Assembly: GCA_005883775.1 (NCBI GenBank) | Contig: VBEU01000067.1 | Coordinates: 1-14,840 of the forward strand | Source: Chloroflexota bacterium | GTDB taxonomy: Bacteria > Chloroflexota > Limnocylindria > P2-11E | DNA: 14,840 nt | Direction of reading: 5' to 3' | Part shown: one piece after another, positions 7,931 to 14,145 of the stretch | Layout of the letters: every line of letters starts with the position of its first letter | Position numbering within the stretch: the first letter of the stretch is position 1 | Made by a program: the position numbers and the translations under genes | Notes under the pieces: generated by a model | The model's input: the letters and a program-made list of their open reading frames with translations, nothing else | Told to the model about the DNA's origin: nothing | Databases searched by the model: none

Positions 7931-8889
7931 GCGCGCTCCTCGAGCGGTCCCGGGGGTCCTGCCCGCGCGGCGAGCAGGTACAAGAGGGCCATCCGCACGG
8001 CGACGCCGTTCGTCACCTGCGTCTCGATGAGCGAACGAGTTCCGTGCGCGACGCTCGCATCGATCTCGATCCCTTCGTTCATCGGGCCGGGGTGCATGAC
8101 CGGAGCCCCTGGGCGCATCCGCGCGACACGGTCGGCGGTGAGACCCCACACACGCGAATACTCACGGAGAGATGGGAGGAGTCCCGATTCCTGACGCTCG
8201 CGCTGAAGCCGCAGCGCGATGACCGCGTCCGCGCCGTCGAGCGCACGGTCGAGATCGGATTCGTAGGTCACGCCCGGCGGAAGCTGCCCGCACCGCCAGG
8301 CCAATGGGATCAGCGTTGGCGGACCCGACAGCGTGATCCGCGCGCCTAGCGGGAGGAGCGTGTTGATATCCGAACGGGCGACGCGACTGTGCAGGACGTC
8401 GCCGACGATGACGACGCGCCTTCCCTCGAGATCGCCGACCGCGTCCCGCAGCGTGTACGCGTCCAGCAGTCCCTGCGTCGGGTGCGCGTGCCAGCCATCG
8501 CCTGCGTTGATCACGGCGGCGTCGGTGCGCTGGGCGACGAAGTACGGAGCGCCCGATGAGGCGTGCCGCATCACCACGACGTCGCCGCCGAGTGCCTGGA
8601 GAGTGCGCACAGTGTCGTAGAGCGACTCGCCCTTCTCGACGGACGACCCGCTCGCGGTGATGTTCGTCACGTCGGCGGAGAGCGCTTTCGCGGCGAGCTC
8701 GAACGAGACGCGCGTGCGCGTCGACGACTCGGCGAAGAAGAGGATGACCGTACGACCCCGCAGCGGCGGCGCGCGGCGGATCGGACGCTGAAGGATCTCG
8801 ATCATGGCCCGCGTCTGATCGAGAACCGTCTCGATCTCATCCCGGGACCAGTCATCGGTGTCGAGCACGTGACGCCGGTTCCACTTCAT
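7927..8889 (-). CDS. pyrB: Aspartate carbamoyltransferase catalytic subunit PyrB
   Basis: 320 residues from ATG 8889, the normal catalytic-chain length. It condenses carbamoyl phosphate with aspartate, the committed step of pyrimidine synthesis. The carbamoyl-phosphate loop STRTR is at 56-60, followed by HPTQG at 136-140, a GDVLHSRVARS segment, the aspartate-binding RLQRERQ and a late HPGPMNEG motif. All key residues look intact. The start overlaps the pyrR stop (ATGA) and the stop overlaps the pyrC start (ATGA), so the three proteins are probably made in a coupled way. No pyrI regulatory chain is present, which suits a pathway controlled by PyrR rather than by an ATCase regulatory subunit. 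Confidence 0.97.
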   Translation of the reverse strand: MKWNRRHVLDTDDWSRDEIETVLDQTRAMIEILQRPIRRAPPLRGRTVILFFAESSTRTRVSFELAAKALSADVTNITASGSSVEKGESLYDTVRTLQALGGDVVVMRHASSGAPYFVAQRTDAAVINAGDGWHAHPTQGLLDAYTLRDAVGDLEGRRVVIVGDVLHSRVARSDINTLLPLGARITLSGPPTLIPLAWRCGQLPPGVTYESDLDRALDGADAVIALRLQRERQESGLLPSLREYSRVWGLTADRVARMRPGAPVMHPGPMNEGIEIDASVAHGTRSLIETQVTNGVAVRMALLYLLAARAGPPGPLEERA

Positions 8890-9401
8890 GCCGGCACCCT
8901 CGTGACGACCTCGACCTCGTCGCGGCCGTCGACCTCAAAGAGATGCACGCGCACGTCGTCGCCCGGAGCGGTCGGCACGTTCTTGCCGACGAAGTCCGCC
9001 CGGATGGGAAGCTCGCGATGGCCACGGTCGATCAAGACCGCGAGGCGTATCGCGCGGGGACGCCCGTAGTCGACCAGGGCGTCCATCGCAGCGCGGATCG
9101 TGCGGCCGGTGAAGAGAACATCGTCGACAAGCACGACGACGCGGCCGTCGACGGAGAACGGGATCTCCGACTCGCGTACCACCGGCGCGTACCCGATACG
9201 CGTCAGGTCGTCGCGGTAGAGAGTGATATCGATCGCGCCCAGCGGGACCAGGGTGCCTTCGTTGGCGCGGATGGCGGCCTGGATGCGTGCCGCGAGCGCG
9301 TCGCCGCGCGCGCGAATGCCGATGATGGCGAGACCGGAGAGATCGCGATCGCGCTCGACGATCTCGTGCGCGATCCGCGTATAGGTGCCTAACCCGGGAA
9401 T
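8886..9401 (-). CDS. pyrR: Bifunctional pyr operon regulator / uracil phosphoribosyltransferase PyrR, start codon unclear
   Basis: PyrR binds uridine nucleotides and pyr mRNA to control pyrimidine genes and often has uracil phosphoribosyltransferase activity. The frame gives TRIAHEIVERD, a TLYRDDL segment, and the PRPP-binding loop VVVLVDDVLFTGRTIRAAMD; these are all PyrR signatures. The first ordinary start codon in frame is GTG at 9182, far inside the domain. Homology extends upstream to about 9380, and the frame stays open to the TGA at 9437-9435 with no ATG, GTG or TTG. I place the start provisionally at an ATT (9401-9399). The family's usual first 18-20 residues (before TRIAHE) are not visible in any frame. 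Possible reasons are an assembly error, a rare start codon or real truncation. It overlaps pyrB by ATGA and the frame-corrected oxidase gene upstream. Confidence 0.85.
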   Translation of the reverse strand: MPGLGTYTRIAHEIVERDRDLSGLAIIGIRARGDALAARIQAAIRANEGTLVPLGAIDITLYRDDLTRIGYAPVVRESEIPFSVDGRVVVLVDDVLFTGRTIRAAMDALVDYGRPRAIRLAVLIDRGHRELPIRADFVGKNVPTAPGDDVRVHLFEVDGRDEVEVVTRVPA

Positions 9402-9434
9402 GCTTCCGGCGTCCGCGAATACGTAAAGAAGCGA

Positions 9435-9899
9435 TCAGCGTCGAGCCGCACGTAGACCCCCTCGCCCGCTCCAATCGAACGCGCTGCTTCCGTAGTGATC
9501 GCGAAAGATCGCGTCGATCTCCCCGACGTCGGGATGGCCGGCGTACATCAGCTCAGCATGACCGTGAGCATTTAGGAGAAAGCGCTCGCCCTCGAAGTAC
9601 GCGATGCTGGCGCGGGGCCTCCTACGTAAGCCGCGGATGCGGATCGCGTCATCGCTGGAGCTGAAGAAGAACTTTCCGTGCAGAAACCAACCGTCCATCG
9701 GGCCGACCAATGGATCGCCATTCGGCGCCGGAGCCGCGACGGCGATCGTCCGCATGCCTCCAAGAAGGTTGACCACCTGGCCGGCGGAGAGGGAGTACTT
9801 CCCGGGATGGATGATCCCGCGCATGTGGGGCCGCGTTCGCGCGTGGCTTCGGTCGATCAGCGCTTGGAGGCCTCGTATCTCTTCGGGCGACTCGCGCAC
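9435..9899 (-). CDS. Pyridoxamine-5'-phosphate-oxidase-like (split-barrel flavin) protein, frameshifted near its end
   Basis: From GTG 9899 the sequence reads as a small PNPOx-like split barrel. A leader helix is followed by GMRTIAVAAPAPNGDPLVGP, WFLHGKFFFSSS, then IRGLRRRPRASIAYFEGERF and LNAHGHAELMY. Such proteins bind FMN or F420, or act as general stress proteins; the cofactor cannot be decided here. As written it ends at 9435 after FDWSGRGGLRAARR. Removing one base from the C5 run at 9457-9461 restores a natural end, GVYVRLDADRFFTY, reading to TAG at 9391-9389 (about 170 residues). I regard that as the true 3' end, overlapping or abutting pyrR. It is divergent from the M23 peptidase gene, with 120 bp between them. 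Confidence 0.8.
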   Translation of the reverse strand: MRESPEEIRGLQALIDRSHARTRPHMRGIIHPGKYSLSAGQVVNLLGGMRTIAVAAPAPNGDPLVGPMDGWFLHGKFFFSSSDDAIRIRGLRRRPRASIAYFEGERFLLNAHGHAELMYAGHPDVGEIDAIFRDHYGSSAFDWSGRGGLRAARR

Positions 9900-10019
9900 G
9901 GCCCGAAACTCTACGCGGGCGTCCGACGCGAATCCTGGAGGCGCGACGCGAGGCGCTTGCCCGCATGAAACCGCATTGCGGGACCTTTGGCACGCAACCG
10001 GCGGTAGGGTAAGTCGACC

Positions 10020-10715
10020 GTGCGAACCCTCCTCGCAGTCCTCTGCGTCCTCCTCTTTGGCGTCGTGGCCGTCACCGCGTCGGGGTCTTCTGCGGAGGTG
10101 GCAAGCCCCGCGCCCGCGCCGCGCTATACACCCATGCCCGTCATCCCGACTATCGCGCCCGATGTCGGCGAGCGCAGCGCTCGCTCGTACGTTCGGCTGT
10201 GGGGCACGTTCGCGTTGCCCATCGAAGGTGGAGAGGTCCCCAGCGATCCGGATCTCCTACCTGGTGCGCCGCGCGACTATCGCGGCGGCATCCATGAAGG
10301 GATCGACTTCCCCGCTCCGAACGGAACGGCCGTGCTCGCGGCGGCGAGCGGGACCGTGGCTCGCGTCGACGCAAGCTTCCTCGACTGGACACGCGAGCAG
10401 CAGGAGATCGCCCTCTACGAGGCTCTCACGCTCGGCTATACCCCCGCGGCGACCCTCGACCGCATACGCGGACGGCAGGTCTGGATCGACCACGGCAAAG
10501 GCGTGATCACGCGCTATGCGCACCTATCGGCGGTCGAGCCGCTCACCGTCGGGGAGAAGATCGAAGCGGGCACGTTGATCGGCGAGGTCGGAAGCTCAGG
10601 CTACCCGCAGGGCGGTCCGCACCTGCACTTCGAGGTTCGGGTCGGGGACGACTTCTATGGCGACGGGCTCACCGGCGATGATCTGGCGCGGGCGGTGTCT
10701 CGGCTCTTTCGCTAG
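10020..10715 (+). CDS. Secreted M23-family (LytM-type) metallopeptidase
   Basis: 231 residues from GTG 10020. A hydrophobic N-terminus (residues 3-20) looks like a signal peptide and is followed by a Pro/Ala-rich linker, so the domain should act outside the membrane on peptidoglycan cross-bridges. The zinc site is complete: His92 and Asp96 in HEGIDFPAPNGT, and His203 in GPHLHFEV, with the additional catalytic His168 in RYAHLS. Between the GTV strand (111-113) and VWIDHG (154-159) there are about 40 residues where compact LytM domains have a short loop; the extra part is predicted helical (TREQQEIALYEALTLGYTP). Its TAG shares the bases CTAG with the stop of the convergent small zinc-ribbon gene. 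It may be a cell-wall hydrolase or a structural LytM factor. Confidence 0.93.
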   Translation: MRTLLAVLCVLLFGVVAVTASGSSAEVASPAPAPRYTPMPVIPTIAPDVGERSARSYVRLWGTFALPIEGGEVPSDPDLLPGAPRDYRGGIHEGIDFPAPNGTAVLAAASGTVARVDASFLDWTREQQEIALYEALTLGYTPAATLDRIRGRQVWIDHGKGVITRYAHLSAVEPLTVGEKIEAGTLIGEVGSSGYPQGGPHLHFEVRVGDDFYGDGLTGDDLARAVSRLFR

Positions 10716-10894
10716 GACGCCGCCGCTTCACCTTCGAGGCAACAGCCCGCGCAGATACGCTCGCCGCCGACTTCGCTCAAATAACCCGTCTCATGGCAGC
10801 GATCGCATCTTCCCTCGAGCGGCTTTCGCCCGGTCACGCGATCGCCCAGACGGAGCCAACCGGTGACGGCGCGCTCGGATTCCTTGTCAATCAT
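10712..10894 (-). CDS. Small zinc-ribbon-like protein (60 aa)
   Basis: 60 residues from ATG 10894. Cys30-x2-Cys33 and Cys48-x2-Cys51 (with Cys52 and His34 nearby) form a two-knuckle zinc-ribbon pattern after a short basic N-terminal part. There is no signal peptide or membrane segment. No enzyme domain is visible; small ribbons like this bind nucleic acid or proteins, but no function can be assigned. The gene is convergent with the M23 peptidase and both end in the same CTAG. The start lacks a visible Shine-Dalgarno sequence. Upstream are three direct GTAACGGC repeats. The conserved Cys spacing supports a real gene despite its size. Confidence 0.7.
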   Translation of the reverse strand: MIDKESERAVTGWLRLGDRVTGRKPLEGRCDRCHETGYLSEVGGERICAGCCLEGEAAAS

Positions 10895-10954
10895 CGAGTT
10901 GCGTGACGTCGCAAATGAGGTGCCAGCCGGCGCTCGTCCGAGGGTACGCTCGCC

Positions 10955-10996
10955 GCCGTTACGAAGCCGTTACTGCTAGGCACACAAGGCCGTTAC
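10955..10996 (-). repeat. Three direct repeats of GTAACGGC, possible operator
   Basis: The octamer GCCGTTAC (GTAACGGC on the minus strand) occurs at 10955-10962, 10966-10973 and 10989-10996. The start-to-start offsets are 11 and 23 bases, close to one and two helical turns. They lie in the 108-bp gap between the NUDIX-like gene end and the start of the zinc-ribbon gene, 61-102 bp upstream of the latter. This could be a protein-binding iteron. Chance cannot be excluded for an 8-mer. Confidence 0.45.
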
Positions 10997-11002
10997 AGCC
11001 GG

Positions 11003-11455
11003 CTAGCGGAGACCCGTCCTCCGCGCGCGCAGCGCTGCCTCGAGAACGACCTCGACCGACTCCGATGCGAGCGGAGCCGGCAGTGTTCGGAAGATACCGA
11101 TCTCGGCGACCTTGTCCTTCTCTGGGGAGTCGTACCACCACGAGAGGTGGCTCACCTCGCACATGTAGACGTACGCGGTCGTGCTCTTCGGCGTCTGATA
11201 ACGGATCGCGCCGAGCAGATCGAGGCGGGGCGGAACGATTCGCGCCGAGTCCCAGAGCTCACGCTTGGCGACCTCGAGGATCGTTTCCCCTGCCTTGCGG
11301 CCACTCGTCGGGAAATGCCAACCGGCAGCGTCGGCCTTTCGTATCCACACGGTCAGCTCTCCATAGAAGGGGATGATCATGGCGAGCTGGGCGGACGCGG
11401 GTGGGTACTCGCGGAAGGTGTTGTCTCGCCGAGAAACGAATGAGTGTTCGGCCAC
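11003..11455 (-). CDS. NUDIX-like protein with a degenerate Nudix box
   Basis: 150 residues if started at GTG 11455; an earlier GTG at 11467 and a later ATG at 11380 are alternatives. The fold signature is HFPTSGRKAGETILEVAKRE (47-66), followed by strands typical of NUDIX hydrolases, and the layout recalls small YtkD-like (8-oxo-dGTPase) proteins. The canonical box GX5EX7REUXEEXGU is altered. The first Gly is Ser and the metal-binding EE is Asp-Ser (RELWDS, 65-70). Catalysis may therefore be weak, use another ligand, or be lost. The start at 11455 was preferred because the predicted promoter -10 overlaps the 11467 GTG. The neighbouring gene upstream is the GalT-like transferase on the same strand, but this gene seems to have its own promoter. 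Confidence 0.75.
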   Translation of the reverse strand: MAEHSFVSRRDNTFREYPPASAQLAMIIPFYGELTVWIRKADAAGWHFPTSGRKAGETILEVAKRELWDSARIVPPRLDLLGAIRYQTPKSTTAYVYMCEVSHLSWWYDSPEKDKVAEIGIFRTLPAPLASESVEVVLEAALRARRTGLR

Positions 11456-11465
11456 TTTGTCGCAC

Positions 11466-11493
11466 ACTATGCAAGGGACAAAGCGAGCGTCAA
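11466..11493 (-). promoter_or_regulatory. Promoter of the NUDIX-like gene
   Basis: On the minus strand TTGACG (11493-11488, five of six to the -35 consensus) is followed after 16 bp by CATAGT (11471-11466, four of six to the -10). It lies in the short gap after the GalT-like stop. Transcription would begin around 11459, only a few bases from the GTG at 11455, suggesting another near-leaderless message. The hexamer match is the only evidence. Confidence 0.45.
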
Positions 11494-11507
11494 TAGCGCG
11501 AAGGGTT

Positions 11508-12593
11508 CTAATTCTCGCCAGACGCGAGGGCCTCCGCCAAAAGGAACGGATCTGCTGCCACCACGCTCGCGGCGTACAGCTCCATGCCACCGATGTCGCT
11601 TGTTTTGTTCGCCGGATCGCCGCGGTCGACCAGGCGGGCGTGTGGGGGGAATCGGCGCCAGTCGTTACCGTCGGCAATGAGCGGCGGGACCAGCAGCGCG
11701 AGGTTGTACGAGACGACACCCCGTCTGCGATATGCCGAAATGACACCCGCGATCGCCGCGGCGAGAGACGTGTCGTCTTCCCCGGGCCTGCCGAGAATGA
11801 CGACCTCGCTCTCTTTGACTGGTGTGAGCGAGGCGAAGACGCGGGCGCCGTCACGCTCGTGGCCGAGGCCGAGGCCGTCGTGGACGAGCCAAAGATCGTC
11901 GAAATAATCGCGCCCGTACTGTTCGTCGTACTCGAGGGAGCGACGCCGAAGCATCTCGACACGCGGATAGTGCATGCCTCGAGTGACCGTCATCTGCATG
12001 TGGCCGTGGACGATCGACCCGCCGGCACGCCAGAGACAGTTCCAGATGAGGAAGTAGTACTTCGCGCTCGGATCCTGCTCATTCGCGGCAAGCGCCCACC
12101 GCCGCGCGGTGAGCAAGCGGTCATGGATCGTCTCGGCGTCCATCGGCACCAGCGGGTCATGCTCGTCGAACACCAGAACGCCGTGGTAGCCGTCGTACTT
12201 GGCGACGTTCGAAGCGGTGAGCCCATGTTTCCCACGGATGCGACCGAACGTATCGGCCGGCGTTCCGGTCTCCGGATGGCAGAAGGGATCGTTCCTGGAC
12301 CGCTCGATCGTCTCGCGGAGCTCGTCGGCGCCCTTCACTTCGACCGGACGGCGAGCGCGGAGATCGTTGAAGAGTGCGCCCTCCAGCATCACCAGGTTGG
12401 TGACCCGAACGATCTTCTGCGCTGTCACGGCGTCGATGGACCCGAATTGCTTGGTGATCCACTCGCGCATCTCGGCCGGCGGATCGAGCCGTCCCACGGT
12501 CGAGGACACCGCGAAGATTCGCTCGGCCGCGGCGCGCACATCGGGCGGAAGCGCCGCGACGCGGTCCTCGAGCTCGGCGATGGTCGGCTGCAT
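11508..12593 (-). CDS. GalT/HIT-superfamily nucleotidyltransferase or phosphorylase
   Basis: 361 residues from ATG 12593. A TTG at 12605 overlapping the glgA stop (TTGA) is an alternative start adding four residues. The active-site triad pattern HGHMQ (196-200) matches the H-x-H-x-Q of galactose-1-phosphate uridylyltransferases and related ADP-glucose or diadenosine phosphorylases. The preceding NDPFCHPETGTPADTFGRIRG region resembles the GalT substrate-binding segment but lacks the CxxC zinc site. No galactose genes are nearby. The overlap with glycogen synthase instead suggests a role in glucose-1-phosphate/nucleotide-sugar interconversion linked to glycogen, perhaps an ADP- or UDP-glucose phosphorylase. 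The superfamily call is solid; the substrate is inferred from context only. Confidence 0.85.
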   Translation of the reverse strand: MQPTIAELEDRVAALPPDVRAAAERIFAVSSTVGRLDPPAEMREWITKQFGSIDAVTAQKIVRVTNLVMLEGALFNDLRARRPVEVKGADELRETIERSRNDPFCHPETGTPADTFGRIRGKHGLTASNVAKYDGYHGVLVFDEHDPLVPMDAETIHDRLLTARRWALAANEQDPSAKYYFLIWNCLWRAGGSIVHGHMQMTVTRGMHYPRVEMLRRRSLEYDEQYGRDYFDDLWLVHDGLGLGHERDGARVFASLTPVKESEVVILGRPGEDDTSLAAAIAGVISAYRRRGVVSYNLALLVPPLIADGNDWRRFPPHARLVDRGDPANKTSDIGGMELYAASVVAADPFLLAEALASGEN

Positions 12594-12601
12594 CTCGGTC
12601 T

Positions 12602-14017
12602 TCAAGCGGCGCGCCGGGCCTTCGCGGCGGCCGCGTACATCTCGACGTACCGTTTCGCCGCCGCCGGCCACGAATGGTCCTCCCGCATCGCTCGCGTGCG
12701 CAGCTGTCGCCACGGCTCCCCACCGGCCCTGTACCGGTGCAGCGCTCGAGCGATCGCATCGGAGAAGGCCACCGCCTCGTACTTGGTGAACGAGAAGCCG
12801 TTGCCTCGGGGATCGGCGTCCAGATCCCGGACCGTCGTCGCGAGGCCGCCGACCGCACGGACCACCGGGATCGTTCCGTAGCGCAGTGAGATGAGCTGGC
12901 CGAGACCGCACGGCTCGAATCGCGAGGGCATCAGGAAAAGGTCGGCTCCGGCGTAGATCCGCTGCGCGAGTGCCGCATTGAACCCGAGCGTGAGGACAAG
13001 GCGTCCTTTGTTCTTCGCGGCGAGCTCGCGCCATTTCTGCTCGTAGGCGGGGTCGCCCGTTCCCAGGACGGCGAGCTGCCCGCCTTGTTGAAAGAGCCAC
13101 GGGGCGATCGCAGTGAGAAGGTCCACGCCTTTCTGCTCGACGAGCCGGCCGACGACGCCGAAGACCGGCGTAGCCGCATCGACGTCGAGGCCCGTTTCCT
13201 TTTGGAGCGCGGCCTTGTCGATCGGCTTGCCGCTCTGGTCGTCCGCGTCGTACTGCGCGGGAATGTCGGCGTCGTGCGCCGGGTCGAAGAGCTTCGTGTC
13301 GATACCGTTGGTGATGCCCCAAAGATCCGCGCGGCGCTTGCGAAGCAGACCCTCGAGACGCTCTCCAAATTCGGGGGTGAGGATCTCTTCGGCGTAGCGC
13401 TCGCTCACGGTCGAGACGATGTCGGCCGTCGCGATCGCCCGCGCCATCAGGTTGGCTTCGCCGCGATCCTCGATCGGAAGGCGAGCGCGCGGAAGGCCGA
13501 CGAGCTTCAGGACGTCGGCGTTCGTTCGTCCCTGGTACGCGAGGTTGTGGATGGTGAACACGGTCGCGGCTTTGCGGAGCTGACGCGCCCGCGCCGCAAG
13601 CGGGACCAAAAGAGCGGCGTGCCAGTCATGCGCGTGGACCACGTCGGGCGGAGCCTCGGTGAGGTCTTCGAGAACGGCGCGACAGAAGAGTGCGTAGCGC
13701 TTCGCGTCGTCGTCGTAGCCGTAGACCTTGTCGCGCCCGATGCGCACGCTGCGCACGAACACCGTTCGGACGCCATCGCGGGAGATCTCCGGATATTCGA
13801 TGCGGGCGCGCGCCGCGCCGTACGGGATCGAATGAGTCCGCGTGCGAGATGTCGGTATTCCGAACTTCTGTGCGTCTATCGAGCGGTGATACGGCATGTA
13901 GACGGTGACATCGTGTCCGAGCGACACAAGCGCCTGCGGCAGGGAGCCGGCAACGTCGGCCAGGCCGCCGACCTTGGCGTAGGGGGCGACCTCGGCGGCC
14001 GCGAACGAAATCCGCAC
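12602..14017 (-). CDS. glgA: Glycogen synthase GlgA (GT5)
   Basis: 471 residues from GTG 14017, the normal bacterial GlgA length. It elongates alpha-1,4-glucan using ADP-glucose. The N-terminal AEVAPYAKVGGLADVAGSLP contains the K-x-GGL substrate loop (Lys15). Other family marks are HAHDWHAAL, TIHNLAYQG, GITNGID, VGRLVEQKGVDLL and the C-terminal donor-site SRFEPCGLGQL followed by GGLATTV. The GT-B two-domain architecture is complete. GTG was chosen because it places the conserved first strand MRISFAAAEVAP directly at the N-terminus. It overlaps the downstream GalT-like gene, forming a two-gene glucan unit, and is divergent from the secreted repeat protein gene. No glgC or glgB lies in the window. 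Confidence 0.96.
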   Translation of the reverse strand: MRISFAAAEVAPYAKVGGLADVAGSLPQALVSLGHDVTVYMPYHRSIDAQKFGIPTSRTRTHSIPYGAARARIEYPEISRDGVRTVFVRSVRIGRDKVYGYDDDAKRYALFCRAVLEDLTEAPPDVVHAHDWHAALLVPLAARARQLRKAATVFTIHNLAYQGRTNADVLKLVGLPRARLPIEDRGEANLMARAIATADIVSTVSERYAEEILTPEFGERLEGLLRKRRADLWGITNGIDTKLFDPAHDADIPAQYDADDQSGKPIDKAALQKETGLDVDAATPVFGVVGRLVEQKGVDLLTAIAPWLFQQGGQLAVLGTGDPAYEQKWRELAAKNKGRLVLTLGFNAALAQRIYAGADLFLMPSRFEPCGLGQLISLRYGTIPVVRAVGGLATTVRDLDADPRGNGFSFTKYEAVAFSDAIARALHRYRAGGEPWRQLRTRAMREDHSWPAAAKRYVEMYAAAAKARRAA

Positions 14018-14129
14018 GGAGCGGTACGGATGTTAGCGGCGTGTAAGGACCGGACGCTGTGGCCACCCCGATGCCACGCTTTTGGAAACGGATGCGTTAG
14101 ACAGGTGGTACCCAGGACACAGCGTTACC

Positions 14130-14136
14130 AAGGAGG
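14130..14136 (+). promoter_or_regulatory. Strong Shine-Dalgarno site for the secreted repeat protein
   Basis: AAGGAGG at 14130-14136 ends 9 bases before ATG 14146. It fixes this start and contrasts with the weak or absent ribosome-binding sites of most genes in the window, suggesting a highly translated protein. Confidence 0.85.
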
Positions 14137-14145
14137 CGGACGGAA

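Noticed and set aside
9960..9982. Possible hairpin CCCGCA/TGCGGG before the peptidase gene
   Set aside because: A 6-bp stem with an 11-base loop and no T-run; too weak to call a terminator or operator in GC-rich DNA.
9987..10019. Possible promoter before the peptidase (TTGGCA followed 17 bp later by TAAGTC)
   Set aside because: The -35 is good but the -10 matches only two of six bases.
11003..11962. Extended version of the NUDIX-like frame to 11962
   Set aside because: The upstream part lies antisense-frame inside the GalT-like gene and is Ser/Arg-rich shadow sequence.
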